Shown one piece after another: positions 32,846 through 42,315 of a stretch of 64,000 nucleotides of DNA; position 1 is the first letter of the stretch, and every line of letters begins with the position of its first letter. The translations under genes were made by a program, and so were the position numbers. The stretch spans positions 1 through 64,000 of the forward strand of contig JAPOHW010000016.1 in the NCBI GenBank assembly GCA_029979265.1, in the 5' to 3' direction. The notes beneath the pieces are model-generated. The model worked only from the letters and a program-made list of their open reading frames with translations, searched no databases and was not told where the DNA came from. The stretch comes from Actinomycetota bacterium (GTDB lineage Bacteria; Actinomycetota; Acidimicrobiia; Acidimicrobiales; Aldehydirespiratoraceae).

Positions 32846-33678
32846 CCCTCGGCCAGCGCAATCACCGTGCGGGCCTGGGCAGCCACCGGCTCGTCGACCA
32901 TCTGCCCCTCGAAGGCGACGGAGGCGATGCCCTTCGCTTTCGCGTCCTCATAGGCGGCAAGCAGTCGACGTGCCCGCTCGACTTCCTCGATCGACGGCGT
33001 GAATGCTTCGTTGGCGATCGCAACCTGTGCGGGATGAATACAGAGCTTGCCGGCGTAGCCGATCTCGCGAGCCTCCTCGCACTCGCGCCGACAGCGAGCA
33101 TCGTCGGTGAAGTCGGCGGTGATCATGTCGATCATCGAGATTCGGGCCACGCGGCCGGCGAGTGCGACTTGCGACCGGGCCGAGGCGACCTCGTGGTTCG
33201 AGTGGGTCCGCACGCCGCCCATGTCGGCGATGAAGTCCTCCGCTCCGAAGTACCCGGCCGCGATGACCGGGTGGGACAGAAGTGCTCTGGCGTCGGCCAC
33301 GCCGAGCGCAGTTTCGATGCCGCCGACGACGGGCACGTCGAGTCCTCGGGCCTCGAGGGCGCGTTCGAGCGCATCGAGGCCGTGCACGGTCTCGACTTTC
33401 GGAACGACGATTGCGTCGAGTCCCTCGGGGAGCGAGTCGAGATCGTCGTGATGCCAGGGCGTCGATGGGTCATTGATGCGTGCACAGATCGGAATCGTGC
33501 CGGACAAGTCGGCAACGGCCGAACGAAGTTCCTCACGAGCGGTTGCTTTTGCGTCACTGGGCGTGGCGTCCTCAAGATCGATCACCATCGCGTCGGCACC
33601 GGTCGCAGGCATCTTGCGCAGCAGGTCGGGGCGAACGGCGGGTGCGAACAGCAATGAGCGAATCCGTCGAGGCAGCAC
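32842..33678 (-). CDS. HpcH/HpaI-family CitE-like acyl-CoA lyase
   Basis: 278-residue TIM-barrel lyase of the citrate lyase beta / malyl-CoA lyase / citramalyl-CoA lyase group. [33 protein letters not shown] (metal and CoA region), [12 protein letters not shown], the metal ligand Glu in [21 protein letters not shown] and the C-terminal [20 protein letters not shown] are all canonical. The likely reaction is cleavage or formation of a beta-hydroxyacyl-CoA. Stop codons of this gene and the MaoC-like gene overlap in the palindrome ctag (32842-32845). Confidence 0.92.
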   Translation of the reverse strand: MLPRRIRSLLFAPAVRPDLLRKMPATGADAMVIDLEDATPSDAKATAREELRSAVADLSGTIPICARINDPSTPWHHDDLDSLPEGLDAIVVPKVETVHGLDALERALEARGLDVPVVGGIETALGVADARALLSHPVIAAGYFGAEDFIADMGGVRTHSNHEVASARSQVALAGRVARISMIDMITADFTDDARCRRECEEAREIGYAGKLCIHPAQVAIANEAFTPSIEEVERARRLLAAYEDAKAKGIASVAFEGQMVDEPVAAQARTVIALAEG

Positions 33679-33738
33679 GTTGGCACCCTACGCGGCGGTC
33701 TGGCAGCGTGTCGTCATGCGAGCATTGCCGAGGGACCG

Positions 33739-34191
33739 ATGAGAGAACGAGGTGTCAATCGGGTGGTCATGGCGGTACGTGATCTGGAGGCGGGACGGGC
33801 GTACTTCGAGTCGTTGCTCGGCTGCACCTTCCAGCATGCCGACGACGACGAGGCTGCCCGGTTCGGTGTGCAGATCCTCATGTCATGGGACGGTGGGATC
33901 GAACTCGTGGCGCCGATCGAAGGCAGGGACAGTCATGTTCAGAAGATTCTCGATGAACGGGGAGAGGGGTTGATCGGTGTCGTCTGGGCCGTTGCCGATG
34001 CCGATGCGAGCAGAAACGCTGCTGCCGAACTCGGCCACCCAAGCATCTTCACCATCGACTACGACCAGGCCAAGATCGACGACGCGCTGCAGGGACGCTT
34101 CAGTCGCTACTACGAACACGTGATCGCGCCGGGTGGACCGCTCGGCGACATGCAAGTGCTGATCGGGGAGTTCGACTCTCCCGTCGACTGA
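33739..34191 (+). CDS. VOC-superfamily (glyoxalase/dioxygenase fold) protein
   Basis: 150-residue two-module VOC protein. GVNRVVMAVRDLEAGRAYFESLLGC is the first beta-alpha-beta-beta unit, and GLIGVVWAVADADASRNAAAELG begins the second. Metal ligands would be a subset of the polar residues near the strand ends; only the C-terminal ELVAPIEG glutamate is obvious, so enzymatic class is open. The ATG at 33739 lies 60 bases from the divergent CitE-like gene. It is convergent with the LLM gene. Confidence 0.82.
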   Translation: MRERGVNRVVMAVRDLEAGRAYFESLLGCTFQHADDDEAARFGVQILMSWDGGIELVAPIEGRDSHVQKILDERGEGLIGVVWAVADADASRNAAAELGHPSIFTIDYDQAKIDDALQGRFSRYYEHVIAPGGPLGDMQVLIGEFDSPVD

Positions 34192-34201
34192 GCGATGACG
34201 C

Positions 34202-35407
34202 TCAGACGCTGATCGGGAATGCCGGCGGCACCGCCTGGGTGACGACCGGATCGACCTCACCGTTGAACACGGGGAATTGTGGAACGGCAGACTCGCGCAT
34301 ACGCGTCGTGCGATGCACCGGGTCTCTGTCGAACTCCGGGATCACACCGTTGCCGAAACACTCGATCATCTCGATGACCTGATCGTGGTTGTAGCCCTCG
34401 TCGGGCGTACCGAACACGAGTTGGTCGCAGCCGACGTCTTGGTAGGCCTGCACCTGCTCGCACACTTCTTCGGGGTTGCCACAGAGCATGTAGCCACCCT
34501 CGATTGCGAAGTCGAGCATGGCGTCGTCGAGCTCGAAGCGATCGCGCGGATGCGGCCACACGATTGCATCGGGACTCTGGGGCATCGAGTCGTGGTAGAG
34601 GTTGACCATCGTCACGCGGTAGCCGCGCAGGTTGCGCTTGGCCATGGCCCGAGCCTCGTCACGATCTTCGAGACAGATGACTGCGTTGGTCATCATCACG
34701 TTGTTGTTCTGGTACTGCCCGATCTGGTCGGTGACGTTCTCGGCGGCTTCTTTGTACGCCTCGACTCGGCCCTTGAGGTTGTGGATCGGCTCGAAGTTGA
34801 AGGCGATGGCGCCGATGCCGTGAGACCCGGCCTTTGCGAAGGTGGCCGGGTTCCCGCAGGCCACCCAGATCGGTGGGTGTCCCTTGCCGTAGGGCTTCGG
34901 AAGGATGTTGTGGGGCGTCGGGACCGAGAAGTGCTCCCCGTCGTGCTGGTAGTCCTTCTGTTCCCACATGCGGGGGATCTCGTGCACAACCTCTTCCCAC
35001 ATGGCCTTGGTCTCGGACAGCTCGGTGCCGTTGAAGGTGCGGACCTCGTGGCTGCCCGCTCCCCGTCCGGTGCCGAACTCGAACCGACCCTCCGTGAGGT
35101 GGTCCATCATCGCGGCGCGCTCGGCGATGCGGACCGGATGTTCTTTGGTGGTTGGAAGTGACGTGATGGCCGAGCCGATATGGATGCGTTCGGTTTGACC
35201 GGCAACGAAACCCATGAACGGGTACGGGGCAGACATATGGCTGTACTCGGTGAGGGCGTGGTGTTCGCCGAACCAGGTGTACTTCCAGTTGAAGCGGTCG
35301 GCGTGAATTGCGTACTGCGCTTCGCGCATCAGCATGAGATGTTCCGACTCGGGGTCATGGGCGGCGGGGCCGGGCAGGTAGCCGTTGAAAAAGAGTCCGA
35401 ATTCCAT
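34202..35407 (-). CDS. LLM-class flavin/F420-dependent oxidoreductase
   Basis: 401-residue luciferase-like protein. MEFGLFFNGYLPG at the start, WFGEHHALTEYSHMSAPYPFMGF with the catalytic-region EHH, FEFGTGRGAGSHEVRTF, HPPIWVACGNPATFAKAGSHGIG and DVGCDQLVFGTPDEGYNHD near the end. The EHH type is common in bacterial-luciferase-like alkane or steroid-linked monooxygenases. It is preceded by a KstR-like palindrome 18-37 bases upstream, suggesting control by a lipid/steroid TetR repressor. The substrate is unknown. Confidence 0.9.
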   Translation of the reverse strand: MEFGLFFNGYLPGPAAHDPESEHLMLMREAQYAIHADRFNWKYTWFGEHHALTEYSHMSAPYPFMGFVAGQTERIHIGSAITSLPTTKEHPVRIAERAAMMDHLTEGRFEFGTGRGAGSHEVRTFNGTELSETKAMWEEVVHEIPRMWEQKDYQHDGEHFSVPTPHNILPKPYGKGHPPIWVACGNPATFAKAGSHGIGAIAFNFEPIHNLKGRVEAYKEAAENVTDQIGQYQNNNVMMTNAVICLEDRDEARAMAKRNLRGYRVTMVNLYHDSMPQSPDAIVWPHPRDRFELDDAMLDFAIEGGYMLCGNPEEVCEQVQAYQDVGCDQLVFGTPDEGYNHDQVIEMIECFGNGVIPEFDRDPVHRTTRMRESAVPQFPVFNGEVDPVVTQAVPPAFPISV

Positions 35408-35424
35408 GAACGACCGCTCCTACA

Positions 35425-35444
35425 AACTAGAACCTGTTCTGGTT
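35425..35444. promoter_or_regulatory. KstR/TetR-like operator upstream of the LLM gene
   Basis: aactagaacc tgttctggtt is a near-perfect inverted repeat (eight of ten positions pair) with the core AGAAC-ct-GTTCT. The actinobacterial cholesterol/lipid repressor KstR binds TnnAACnnGTTnnA-type sites of this form. It sits 18 bases ahead of the LLM start codon. No TetR gene is in the window. Confidence 0.55.
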
Positions 35445-35454
35445 CAGCGTATCC

Positions 35455-38361
35455 TCACCCGGCGAGATGAGCCAGCGTGTCGAGAGGCGGGCAACTGCAA
35501 ACGAGGTTGCGATCGCCGGCCGCACCGTCGATACGGCTGACGGGCGGCCAGTACTTGTTCGCCCGATCGAACGCTCGAGGATGCGCAGCGATCTCGCGTG
35601 AATAGGCATGCGGCCAGTCGTCGGCGATCACGTCGTCTGCCGGGTGTGGCGCGTTGACCAGCGGGTTGTCATCGGCGGGCCACTCGCCGGCCTTGACGCG
35701 CATTGCCTCGTCGTGAATGGCGATCATGGCGTCGCAGAACCGGTCGATCTCGGCAAGGGACTCGCTTTCGGTCGGCTCCACCATCAACGTGCCGGCCACC
35801 GGGAAGGACATCGTCGGGGCATGGAAGCCGTAGTCGATCAGTCGTTTCGCGATGTCGTCGACCGTGATTCCGGTGTCGTCTTTGAGCACACGCGTGTCGA
35901 GGATGCATTCATGGGCGACGAAACCGTTGGCGCCTCGGTAGAGCACGGGGAAGAACGGGTCGAGGCGAGCGGCAACATAATTGGCGTTGAGGATCGCCAT
36001 CTCGGTCGCTCGACGCAGTCCGTCGCCACCCATCATGCGGATGTACATCCACGGGATCGGCAAAATGCCGGCCGACCCCCAGGGGGCAGCCGCAATCGGC
36101 CCGGTGCCGGTGGGTGGTCCGGCGACCGGATTGAGCGGATGGTTGGGCAGGAACGGCGCCAGGTGCGCTCGCACCCCGATGGGCCCGACACCGGGACCAC
36201 CACCACCGCCATGCGGGATAGCGAACGTCTTGTGCAGGTTGAGGTGGCTGACATCGGCGCCGAACGAGCCGGGCCGAGCGAGCCCGACCATCGCATTCAG
36301 ATTGGCACCGTCGAGGTACACCTGACCGCCTGCGTCGTGGACCAGCTCACAGATCGTGCGGATCGCGGTCTCGAAGACGCCATGGGTCGACGGGTACGTG
36401 ATCATCAGTGCCGCCAGCTCGTCACGGTGCCGGTCCACCATCTCGGTGAGGTGAGCGACATCGACGTTGCCCCGGTCGTCACACTCGACGACGGCAACCC
36501 GTAGGCCGGCCATGACCGCAGAGGCGGCATTGGTTCCGTGGGCGGAGGAGGGAATCAGACAGAGGTCGCGATCGTGGTCGTTGCGGCTTCGGTGATACGC
36601 CCGAATGGCGAGCAAGCCTGCGAGTTCACCCTGCGCACCACTGTTGGGTTGGAGCGAGACAGCGTCGTACCCGGTGATCTCGACCAGCCATCGCTCGAGT
36701 TGATCGATCATGCGCTGATACCCGACCGTCTGGTCCACTGGAGCGAAGGGATGGATTGCAGCGAACTCGGGCCAGCTCACGGGCTCCATCTCGGTTGCTG
36801 CGTTGAGCTTCATCGTGCACGAACCCAGCGGGATCATGGAGCGGTCGAGGGCGATGTCGCGGTTGACCAGCATGCGCATATAGCGAACGAGCTCGGTCTC
36901 GGAGTGGTACGCCTCGAACACCGGGTGCACGAGTGGGGGGGAGTTCCGCACCAGGGCGCGTGGCCGTGGGTCATGATGCTCGGCTTCCAAGCCGTCGAGA
37001 TCGGCTTCCACCCCGAATGCCCGCCAGACTCGTTCAACGATCTGTCGATCGGTGGTCTGATCGAGACTGGCAGCGACCGTGTCGCCGTCGAGGCGCCGCA
37101 GGTTGATGCCGTCGGCGAGCGCCATCGCCACCACCTTGTCGGCCCGGCCCGGTATGCGCACACAGACCGTGTCGAAGAAATGGTCGTGCACGAGTTCGAC
37201 ACCGGCCCGAGCGAGTCCGAGGGCGAGAATGCCGGCCAGCCGGTTGGTGCGACCGGCGATCTCGCGCAGACCTCCTGGACCGTGATAGAGCGCGAAGAAC
37301 GACGCCATCACGGCGAGCAGGACCTGCGATGTGCAGATGTTGGACGTTGCCTTCTCACGCCGAATGTGCTGCTCACGGGTTTGCAGGGCGAGGCGAAGCG
37401 CAGCACGACCCCTGCTGTCGACCGACACACCCACGACGCGACCCGGCAAGCTGCGTTGGAACGCTTCTCGAGTTGCGAAGTAGGCAGCGTGCGGCCCGCC
37501 GAACCCCAATGGAATCCCAAAACGCTGGGTCGACCCGATGACGACATCGGCTCCGAGTTCACCGGGTGGGGTGAGCACCACGAGTGCCAACGGATCGGCA
37601 GCAACCGCCACCAGCGCACCCGCCTCGTGGGCCCGCTCGATGATCGCAGCAAGATCCGGAAGACCGCCCGTGGACCCCGGATACTGCACGAGCACGCCGA
37701 ACACACCGTCGAGATCGGCGTCGAGCGGGTCGGCGACGACGGTCTCGAGACCGATGGGTTCAGCCCGGGTCTCGACGACGGCAATGGTCTGGGGATGGGC
37801 GGCATGGTCGATCACGAACCGGTCACCGGTCTTCGCCCGGTTGACCCGGTGCAACATCGTCATCGCCTCCGCTGCCGCCGTCGGTTCGTCGAGCAGGGAG
37901 GCGTTGGCGACCTCCATTGCGGTGAGCTCGATGACCATTGTCTGAAAGTTCAGCAACGCCTCCAGTCGACCCTGTGAAATTTCTGGTTGGTACGGGGTGT
38001 AGGCCGTGTACCAGCCTGGATTCTCGAGGACGTTTCGCCGGATGACCGGTGGAGTGACGGTGGCGTGGTAGCCCAAGCCGATCAACGACACGTAGTCGCG
38101 GTTGCCCTTGGCGATGTCCCGCAGTGCATCCTGGGCTCCGAGTTGGCCGAGTGGTCCGGGCAGATCGAGCGGGTGGTCGAGTCGAATGTCACTCGGCACG
38201 GTGCGATCGATCAGGTCGGCCACCGAGGCCACGCCGACGGTGGCGAGCATGTGGTCGCGATCGGCCGCAGTCGGACCGATATGCCTAGATTCGAATGGGT
38301 CCCGGCCCTCATGGTCGGCGAGTGAATGACTCGGATGGGTGGCGTGCGAGGTGTCGGACAT
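35455..38361 (-). CDS. gcvP: Glycine dehydrogenase (decarboxylating), P protein
   Basis: PLP enzyme that decarboxylates glycine and passes the aminomethyl group to lipoyl-GcvH. Start is the ATG at 38361 immediately below the riboswitch, giving 968 residues, normal for the fused single-chain P protein. [17 protein letters not shown] at the N-terminus, [23 protein letters not shown], the N-terminal pseudo-aminotransferase half, and [21 protein letters not shown] with the PLP lysine in the C-terminal half are all present. It is far from gcvH and gcvT and alone carries a glycine riboswitch. Confidence 0.97.
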   Translation of the reverse strand: MSDTSHATHPSHSLADHEGRDPFESRHIGPTAADRDHMLATVGVASVADLIDRTVPSDIRLDHPLDLPGPLGQLGAQDALRDIAKGNRDYVSLIGLGYHATVTPPVIRRNVLENPGWYTAYTPYQPEISQGRLEALLNFQTMVIELTAMEVANASLLDEPTAAAEAMTMLHRVNRAKTGDRFVIDHAAHPQTIAVVETRAEPIGLETVVADPLDADLDGVFGVLVQYPGSTGGLPDLAAIIERAHEAGALVAVAADPLALVVLTPPGELGADVVIGSTQRFGIPLGFGGPHAAYFATREAFQRSLPGRVVGVSVDSRGRAALRLALQTREQHIRREKATSNICTSQVLLAVMASFFALYHGPGGLREIAGRTNRLAGILALGLARAGVELVHDHFFDTVCVRIPGRADKVVAMALADGINLRRLDGDTVAASLDQTTDRQIVERVWRAFGVEADLDGLEAEHHDPRPRALVRNSPPLVHPVFEAYHSETELVRYMRMLVNRDIALDRSMIPLGSCTMKLNAATEMEPVSWPEFAAIHPFAPVDQTVGYQRMIDQLERWLVEITGYDAVSLQPNSGAQGELAGLLAIRAYHRSRNDHDRDLCLIPSSAHGTNAASAVMAGLRVAVVECDDRGNVDVAHLTEMVDRHRDELAALMITYPSTHGVFETAIRTICELVHDAGGQVYLDGANLNAMVGLARPGSFGADVSHLNLHKTFAIPHGGGGGPGVGPIGVRAHLAPFLPNHPLNPVAGPPTGTGPIAAAPWGSAGILPIPWMYIRMMGGDGLRRATEMAILNANYVAARLDPFFPVLYRGANGFVAHECILDTRVLKDDTGITVDDIAKRLIDYGFHAPTMSFPVAGTLMVEPTESESLAEIDRFCDAMIAIHDEAMRVKAGEWPADDNPLVNAPHPADDVIADDWPHAYSREIAAHPRAFDRANKYWPPVSRIDGAAGDRNLVCSCPPLDTLAHLAG

Positions 38362-38390
38362 GAAAACTCCCGGGTAGCGAGGTACTGGTT

Positions 38391-38562
38391 CCCGCTCGGT
38401 CCGGATGCCTGAGAGCTTCACCGTCGCCGGCTTTCCCCTTCGGCGGGGGCCCGGGGCACCACCCCCCGGAGACGCCCACGTCGGGGGGTTGGGGGTGCCG
38501 GAGGGGTTCGGGGATGGTTGCTCCTTCGGCTTCTCACACGAGGTGAGCACTCTCCCGCCGTG
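38391..38562 (-). promoter_or_regulatory. Glycine riboswitch, single aptamer, upstream of gcvP
   Basis: On the gcvP strand the leader reads CGGCGGGAGAGTGCTC, then GCCGAAGGAGCAA, then GAAGCTCTCAGGCATC and CGGACCGAGCGGG, matching the conserved blocks of the glycine aptamer (GGAGAG, CCGAAGGAGCAA, AACUCUCAGG, GGACmGAG). Only one aptamer is visible. Its variable arm is long and extremely GC-rich: a CCCCCCGACG / CGUC-GGGGGG stem nested in GGCACC / GGUGCC. The gcvP ATG is 30 bases downstream. Glycine binding is expected to switch gcvP on. Confidence 0.92.
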
Positions 38563-38612
38563 ACAGACGACGCACCGGGGACGTTAGCAGCGCCTCGATG
38601 ATCGATGCGCGA

Positions 38613-39467
38613 CTAGGGCGAGGCCAGAGTCGACAGGAGCGCAACAAACGCAAGCCCGTTGATCAGGCCATGGGCGATGATGCTCGCGCCGATTCGGTTG
38701 GTGAGATGGCGGCCCCATCCGAGGACCAATCCGAGCACGAAGATGATCGGCGTCCGCGCCGGCTCGAGATGCACGATGGCGAAGACGAACGACGACGCGA
38801 CGACGGCCCACCACTCGGGGTGTCCGCGTTTGGCAAGCGCGCTGTACCAGAGGCCGCGATACCCGAGCTCCTCGATGACCGGAACTGCGGTGGCGGCGAG
38901 GACCGCCACGATGACGACCCAGAGGGTGATGCCCGAGCTGTCACCGGTCTCGGATGCGTCGCCGCCGTCGACTGCGTCCTCGGTCAATTCGGCGACAGTC
39001 GATGTCGGGAGTTCGAGCCCTGCGACATCCATCGTAGCCACGACGGCGCCTGCACCAACCATGGCGACGACGAACAACATGGCGCCGATCCCGAGGTCCT
39101 TGGGTTGGAACGCGAACCCGAAATCGATGCGAAGGCCGCTGCCTCGTTGTCGGGCCGTCCAGATCACGAACAGCAGCTGCAACAGCTGCGGCACGATCAG
39201 CGTGACGGGGAACCAGGGTCCGGAGAGTGGATCGGTGTCGACGACGAACACCACCAGCAGTGTGAGCCCGACCGAAGCGAGGAAGAAGATCAGCGTGGCG
39301 ATCGCCGCGTCACCGAGTCCCCAACGTGATGCGTCGGGGTACGGCACCGAAGGAGGGCGAGATCCATCTTTCCACCTCGACGGAGCCGGTCGGGTGTACG
39401 TCACCGGGGGTGGGGGAAGCGACGACGGAGGTCGCGGTGGCGGTGGGGGAAGCGCCGAAAACGTCAT
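38613..39467 (-). CDS. CPBP-family intramembrane metalloprotease
   Basis: 284-residue membrane protein of the CAAX-protease/bacteriocin-processing (Abi) family. A Pro-rich cytoplasmic start (about 1-45) precedes several membrane spans. The catalytic motifs are VIEELGYRGLW (EExxxR), FVFAIVHLEP (FxxxH) and IGASIIAHGLING (HxxxN/B). The role in bacteria is mostly unknown; a few process peptides or confer bacteriocin self-protection. It sits in tandem with gcvP, upstream of its riboswitch, on the same strand. Confidence 0.9.
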   Translation of the reverse strand: MTFSALPPPPPRPPSSLPPPPVTYTRPAPSRWKDGSRPPSVPYPDASRWGLGDAAIATLIFFLASVGLTLLVVFVVDTDPLSGPWFPVTLIVPQLLQLLFVIWTARQRGSGLRIDFGFAFQPKDLGIGAMLFVVAMVGAGAVVATMDVAGLELPTSTVAELTEDAVDGGDASETGDSSGITLWVVIVAVLAATAVPVIEELGYRGLWYSALAKRGHPEWWAVVASSFVFAIVHLEPARTPIIFVLGLVLGWGRHLTNRIGASIIAHGLINGLAFVALLSTLASP

Positions 39468-39490
39468 CGGCTCTCGATGGTAGGGGCCGA

Positions 39491-40609
39491 TCAGGGGTGA
39501 AGGTCGCCGCGCTCGAACAGTTGCATCGGGGGAAACGGACCGAAGAACCCGTGTTCGTAGAGGCCGTAGCCGACGTTGTCGCCGTAGCGAAACTCACCCA
39601 CCGAGTCGACGATGCCGTATTGGGCCAGGTCCCTGATCTCGTCGACGCCATATGCGAGCGCCTGCACGACCTCGTCTTCGCCCTGCCACATGCCATGACG
39701 CCAGTCGTCGTCGATGCCGTACCCGGTCCCGATCGAGATGAAGTTGGTGATGAGTGGCTTGACGTCGATGGTGATCGGGCCTTCCGGCGCGTCGGGGAGG
39801 TGCAACCGGCTCCCGCCCAACAGCCGACTCCCACTGATCATGTCGTGCTCCCACTCGGGTCGGCCGAGCCACTCGACCGGGCGAGTGGGATCGCTCCAGA
39901 CCCGAATCGCCTCCTCGAGGGGGCGCGTCCCGTCGGGTTTCTCGTGGCACATGTAGACGATCGAGTGGTCGCCGTAGTCGTGCGGCATGTAGTTCCACAT
40001 GCCGGGCATGACCGAGATCGACTGCCGAATGCCGTCCGGTTGCTTCTCGCCGACCGGTCGGATGCCCCACGAGCGATCGCGGTTGCCGCCACAACGTTCG
40101 GGCGTGATCGCGATCTGCTCCCCGGCAACGGTCAGCGTGCCCTCCCAGCGGCCGAGCTGCGCAAATCGCTGGGTGTCGAAGACGACCGTTCCGCGGCTGC
40201 GGAGGTACTGGCGGGGCTCTTCGATCGCAGGGATCGAGCCGGTCCAGGTGACATCCATCGAGATGTCGGCATCGTTGGGTTCGACGATCACCCGCAGCGT
40301 GTGGAGCGGCTCGATGACTTCGATGCGAAGCGGTCCGACCGAGACGTCCATGCGGTCCTGCAGCGGCTTGCTGGCCCGCATGATGCGTTGCGTCTCGTCC
40401 TTGGTGACAGCGAGAAACGCGTCGGTGGTTCCGAGGTTCGGGTACTGACCGAGGCTGAAGATGGCGAAGAACTCGTCGGAGGACGAGTGCATGTTGAAGT
40501 AGTAGCGGTCGTAGAAGTTGCGGTCCGATGTTGCGACGTGCCGGATGAACTCGGGAGTCTGGTGGACGGGAAAGTCGTCCCAGGAGGAGATCGAGCGCTC
40601 GCTGGTCAT
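39491..40609 (-). CDS. Uncharacterised 372-residue beta-rich protein
   Basis: Not named with confidence. The ATG at 40609 starts a 372-residue protein without signal or membrane segment; the frame is open further upstream but that part overlaps the divergent gene and is not protein-like. It shows two similar beta-rich halves: FYDRYYFNMHSSSDEFFAIF, then WEGTLTVAGEQIAIT with RDRSWGIRPVG, and IVYMCHEKPDGTRPLEEAIR. The RDRSWGxRP stretch is typical of the lipocalin-like / hydroxyneurosporene-synthase-type proteins often seen next to lipid-degradation genes. Its divergent partner is the DUF35-thiolase-crotonase operon. Confidence 0.8.
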   Translation of the reverse strand: MTSERSISSWDDFPVHQTPEFIRHVATSDRNFYDRYYFNMHSSSDEFFAIFSLGQYPNLGTTDAFLAVTKDETQRIMRASKPLQDRMDVSVGPLRIEVIEPLHTLRVIVEPNDADISMDVTWTGSIPAIEEPRQYLRSRGTVVFDTQRFAQLGRWEGTLTVAGEQIAITPERCGGNRDRSWGIRPVGEKQPDGIRQSISVMPGMWNYMPHDYGDHSIVYMCHEKPDGTRPLEEAIRVWSDPTRPVEWLGRPEWEHDMISGSRLLGGSRLHLPDAPEGPITIDVKPLITNFISIGTGYGIDDDWRHGMWQGEDEVVQALAYGVDEIRDLAQYGIVDSVGEFRYGDNVGYGLYEHGFFGPFPPMQLFERGDLHP

Positions 40610-40669
40610 GGAGCGGACCGTACTTCGTGGGTTCACCGTCGACCGAATGGCGCGGTACCGTTCCTCTCC

Positions 40670-41125
40670 GTGACGAAGACCCGTGTCCCCGCCGTCGAGG
40701 GCCTCTTCACCGAGGTCGACGGTGTTGCCCACCTGATCGGCGCAAAGGTGCCTGATCGGGACTCGTATTTTTTCCCAGCCCATCTGTCGGGCATGGCCGG
40801 CGGTGATCCCGGCGCGGTCGGGGCTGAACTGGAGGAGTGCTTGCTGTCGAACACGGGCACGGTGTGGAGCTACACGACGAGCTCCTACGCGCCTCCACCG
40901 CCGTTCGTGTCGAACACCGATCCGTACGAACCGATCACCATTGCTGCCGTCAAGCTCGAGCAGGAGCAGATGGTGGTCCTCGGTCAGTGCACCCAGGGGA
41001 TCACGCCCGACGATCTCGAGATCGGTATGGAGATGGAACTCTGCATCGATGTTCTCCATGAGGACGATGCGCACGAGTACACCGTGTGGAAGTGGCGCCC
41101 GGTCGGCGGTGAGCAGGGGAGTTGA
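40670..41125 (+). CDS. DUF35-type OB-fold partner protein, zinc cysteines lost
   Basis: 151-residue protein of the DUF35 (rubredoxin-like zinc ribbon plus OB fold) family, which docks on SCP-x/Ltp2-type thiolases and contacts the acyl-CoA. GTG start at 40670. The C-terminal OB fold is clear (PITIAAVKLEQEQMVVLGQC, GMEMELCIDVL). In the ribbon region only Cys57 remains of the expected four, so it probably does not bind zinc there; LSNTGTVWSYT is conserved. The thiolase start follows two bases after its stop, so they are coupled. Confidence 0.85.
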   Translation: MTKTRVPAVEGLFTEVDGVAHLIGAKVPDRDSYFFPAHLSGMAGGDPGAVGAELEECLLSNTGTVWSYTTSSYAPPPPFVSNTDPYEPITIAAVKLEQEQMVVLGQCTQGITPDDLEIGMEMELCIDVLHEDDAHEYTVWKWRPVGGEQGS

Positions 41126-41127
41126 CG

Positions 41128-42315
41128 ATGGACGATCTCGCAATCATCGGTGTCGGAATGCACCCCTGGGGCAAGTGGGGTCGCAACTTCGCCGAGTACG
41201 GCACGTTTGCCGCTCGTGAAGCCATCGCCGAAGCCGGCATCGAGTGGAAGGACGTCGGTTACATCTCTGGCGCCATCACCGTTCGGAACGGTTACCCCGG
41301 CTACGTCGCCGGCTCGACCTTTGCACGAGCGCTCGGGTTCAACGGCGCCCAGGTGTCGTCGAGTTATTCGGCGTGCGCATCGGGGGTGACGGCACTCCAG
41401 ATTGCTCGTGGTCAGATCCTGTCGGGGGCGACGGACGTGGCGCTCGTCGTCGGTGCCGACACCACGCCGAAGGGGTTCCTCAAGCCCAACGAAGGCGATC
41501 GGCCCGACGATCTCGATTGGCTGCGCTTCAAGCTCGTCGGGGCCACCAACCCGGTGTATTTCGGTCTGAACGCCCGGCGCCGCATGGATCTTTATGGCGC
41601 AACCAGCGAGGACTTTGCCCGGGTGAAGGTGAAGAACTCGCGCCACGCGGTCCACAACGAACGAGCCCGTTTCACCAAGGAGTACGACGTCGACGATGTG
41701 TTGCAGTCTCCCGTCGTTTCCGATCCGCTTCGACTCCTCGACATCTGTGCCACCTCCGATGGTGGAGCTGCGCTCGTCGTGTGCTCACTCGAGTATGCGG
41801 CGTCGCTCGGCCACAGAGATCCTGTTCGGATCGGCGGTCTGTCGACGGTGACACCGACGTATCCCGACACGATGATCGATCTGCCCTACATCGCCACGGA
41901 CTCGGCGGGTGCGACTCCTGAGCCGCTCCGTGGCTTCAAGCAGTCGATCGGTGACAAGGTGTACGCCGAAGCCGGCCTCGGCCCCGAGGACGTCGATGTC
42001 GCGGAGGTCTACGATCTGTCGAGTTCGCTCGAACTCGACTGGTACGAGCAGCTCGGTTTCTGCGCCGAGGGCGAGGCCGAACAACTGCTTCGCGACGGTG
42101 TCACCGAGATCGGTGGTCGCCTTCCTGTCAACCCATCGGGGGGTCTGGGTGCGTTCGGGGAGGCGGTGCCGGCCCAGGCGATTGCCCAGGTGTGCGAGCT
42201 GGTATGGCAGCTCCGTGGTCAGGCCGGGGCCCGCCAGGTCGAGGGAGCTCGGGTCGGCATCACCGCGAATCAGGGGTTGTTCGGTCACGGATCGTCGGTT
42301 TTGGTGCGTCGATGA
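41128..42315 (+). CDS. SCP-x/Ltp2-type thiolase-fold protein with altered active site
   Basis: 395-residue thiolase-fold protein, partner of the DUF35 protein. ATG at 41128 behind caggggag. The nucleophile Cys83 is present (SYSACASG). The usual GHP histidine is replaced by Glu345 (LGAFGEAVPAQ) and the C-terminal C-x-G is absent (GITANQGLFGHG). Thiolases need Cys-His-His-Cys for Claisen chemistry; Ltp2-DUF35 pairs that lack it act as retro-aldolases on steroid side-chain CoA esters. A CoA-linked aldolase or altered thiolase is therefore likely. It overlaps the next gene by ATGA. Confidence 0.87.
   Translation: MDDLAIIGVGMHPWGKWGRNFAEYGTFAAREAIAEAGIEWKDVGYISGAITVRNGYPGYVAGSTFARALGFNGAQVSSSYSACASGVTALQIARGQILSGATDVALVVGADTTPKGFLKPNEGDRPDDLDWLRFKLVGATNPVYFGLNARRRMDLYGATSEDFARVKVKNSRHAVHNERARFTKEYDVDDVLQSPVVSDPLRLLDICATSDGGAALVVCSLEYAASLGHRDPVRIGGLSTVTPTYPDTMIDLPYIATDSAGATPEPLRGFKQSIGDKVYAEAGLGPEDVDVAEVYDLSSSLELDWYEQLGFCAEGEAEQLLRDGVTEIGGRLPVNPSGGLGAFGEAVPAQAIAQVCELVWQLRGQAGARQVEGARVGITANQGLFGHGSSVLVRR

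Noticed and set aside
36538..37977. 479-codon plus-strand frame
   Set aside because: Antisense to gcvP; no domain recognisable.
38362..38550. gcvP extended upstream to a 1031-residue protein
   Set aside because: The extra residues are the translated riboswitch; the ATG at 38361 gives the normal P-protein N-terminus.
40610..41143. N-terminal extension of the 39491-40609 protein
   Set aside because: The frame is open but lies antisense to the DUF35 gene and reads as non-protein-like sequence; the ATG at 40609 begins the conserved part.
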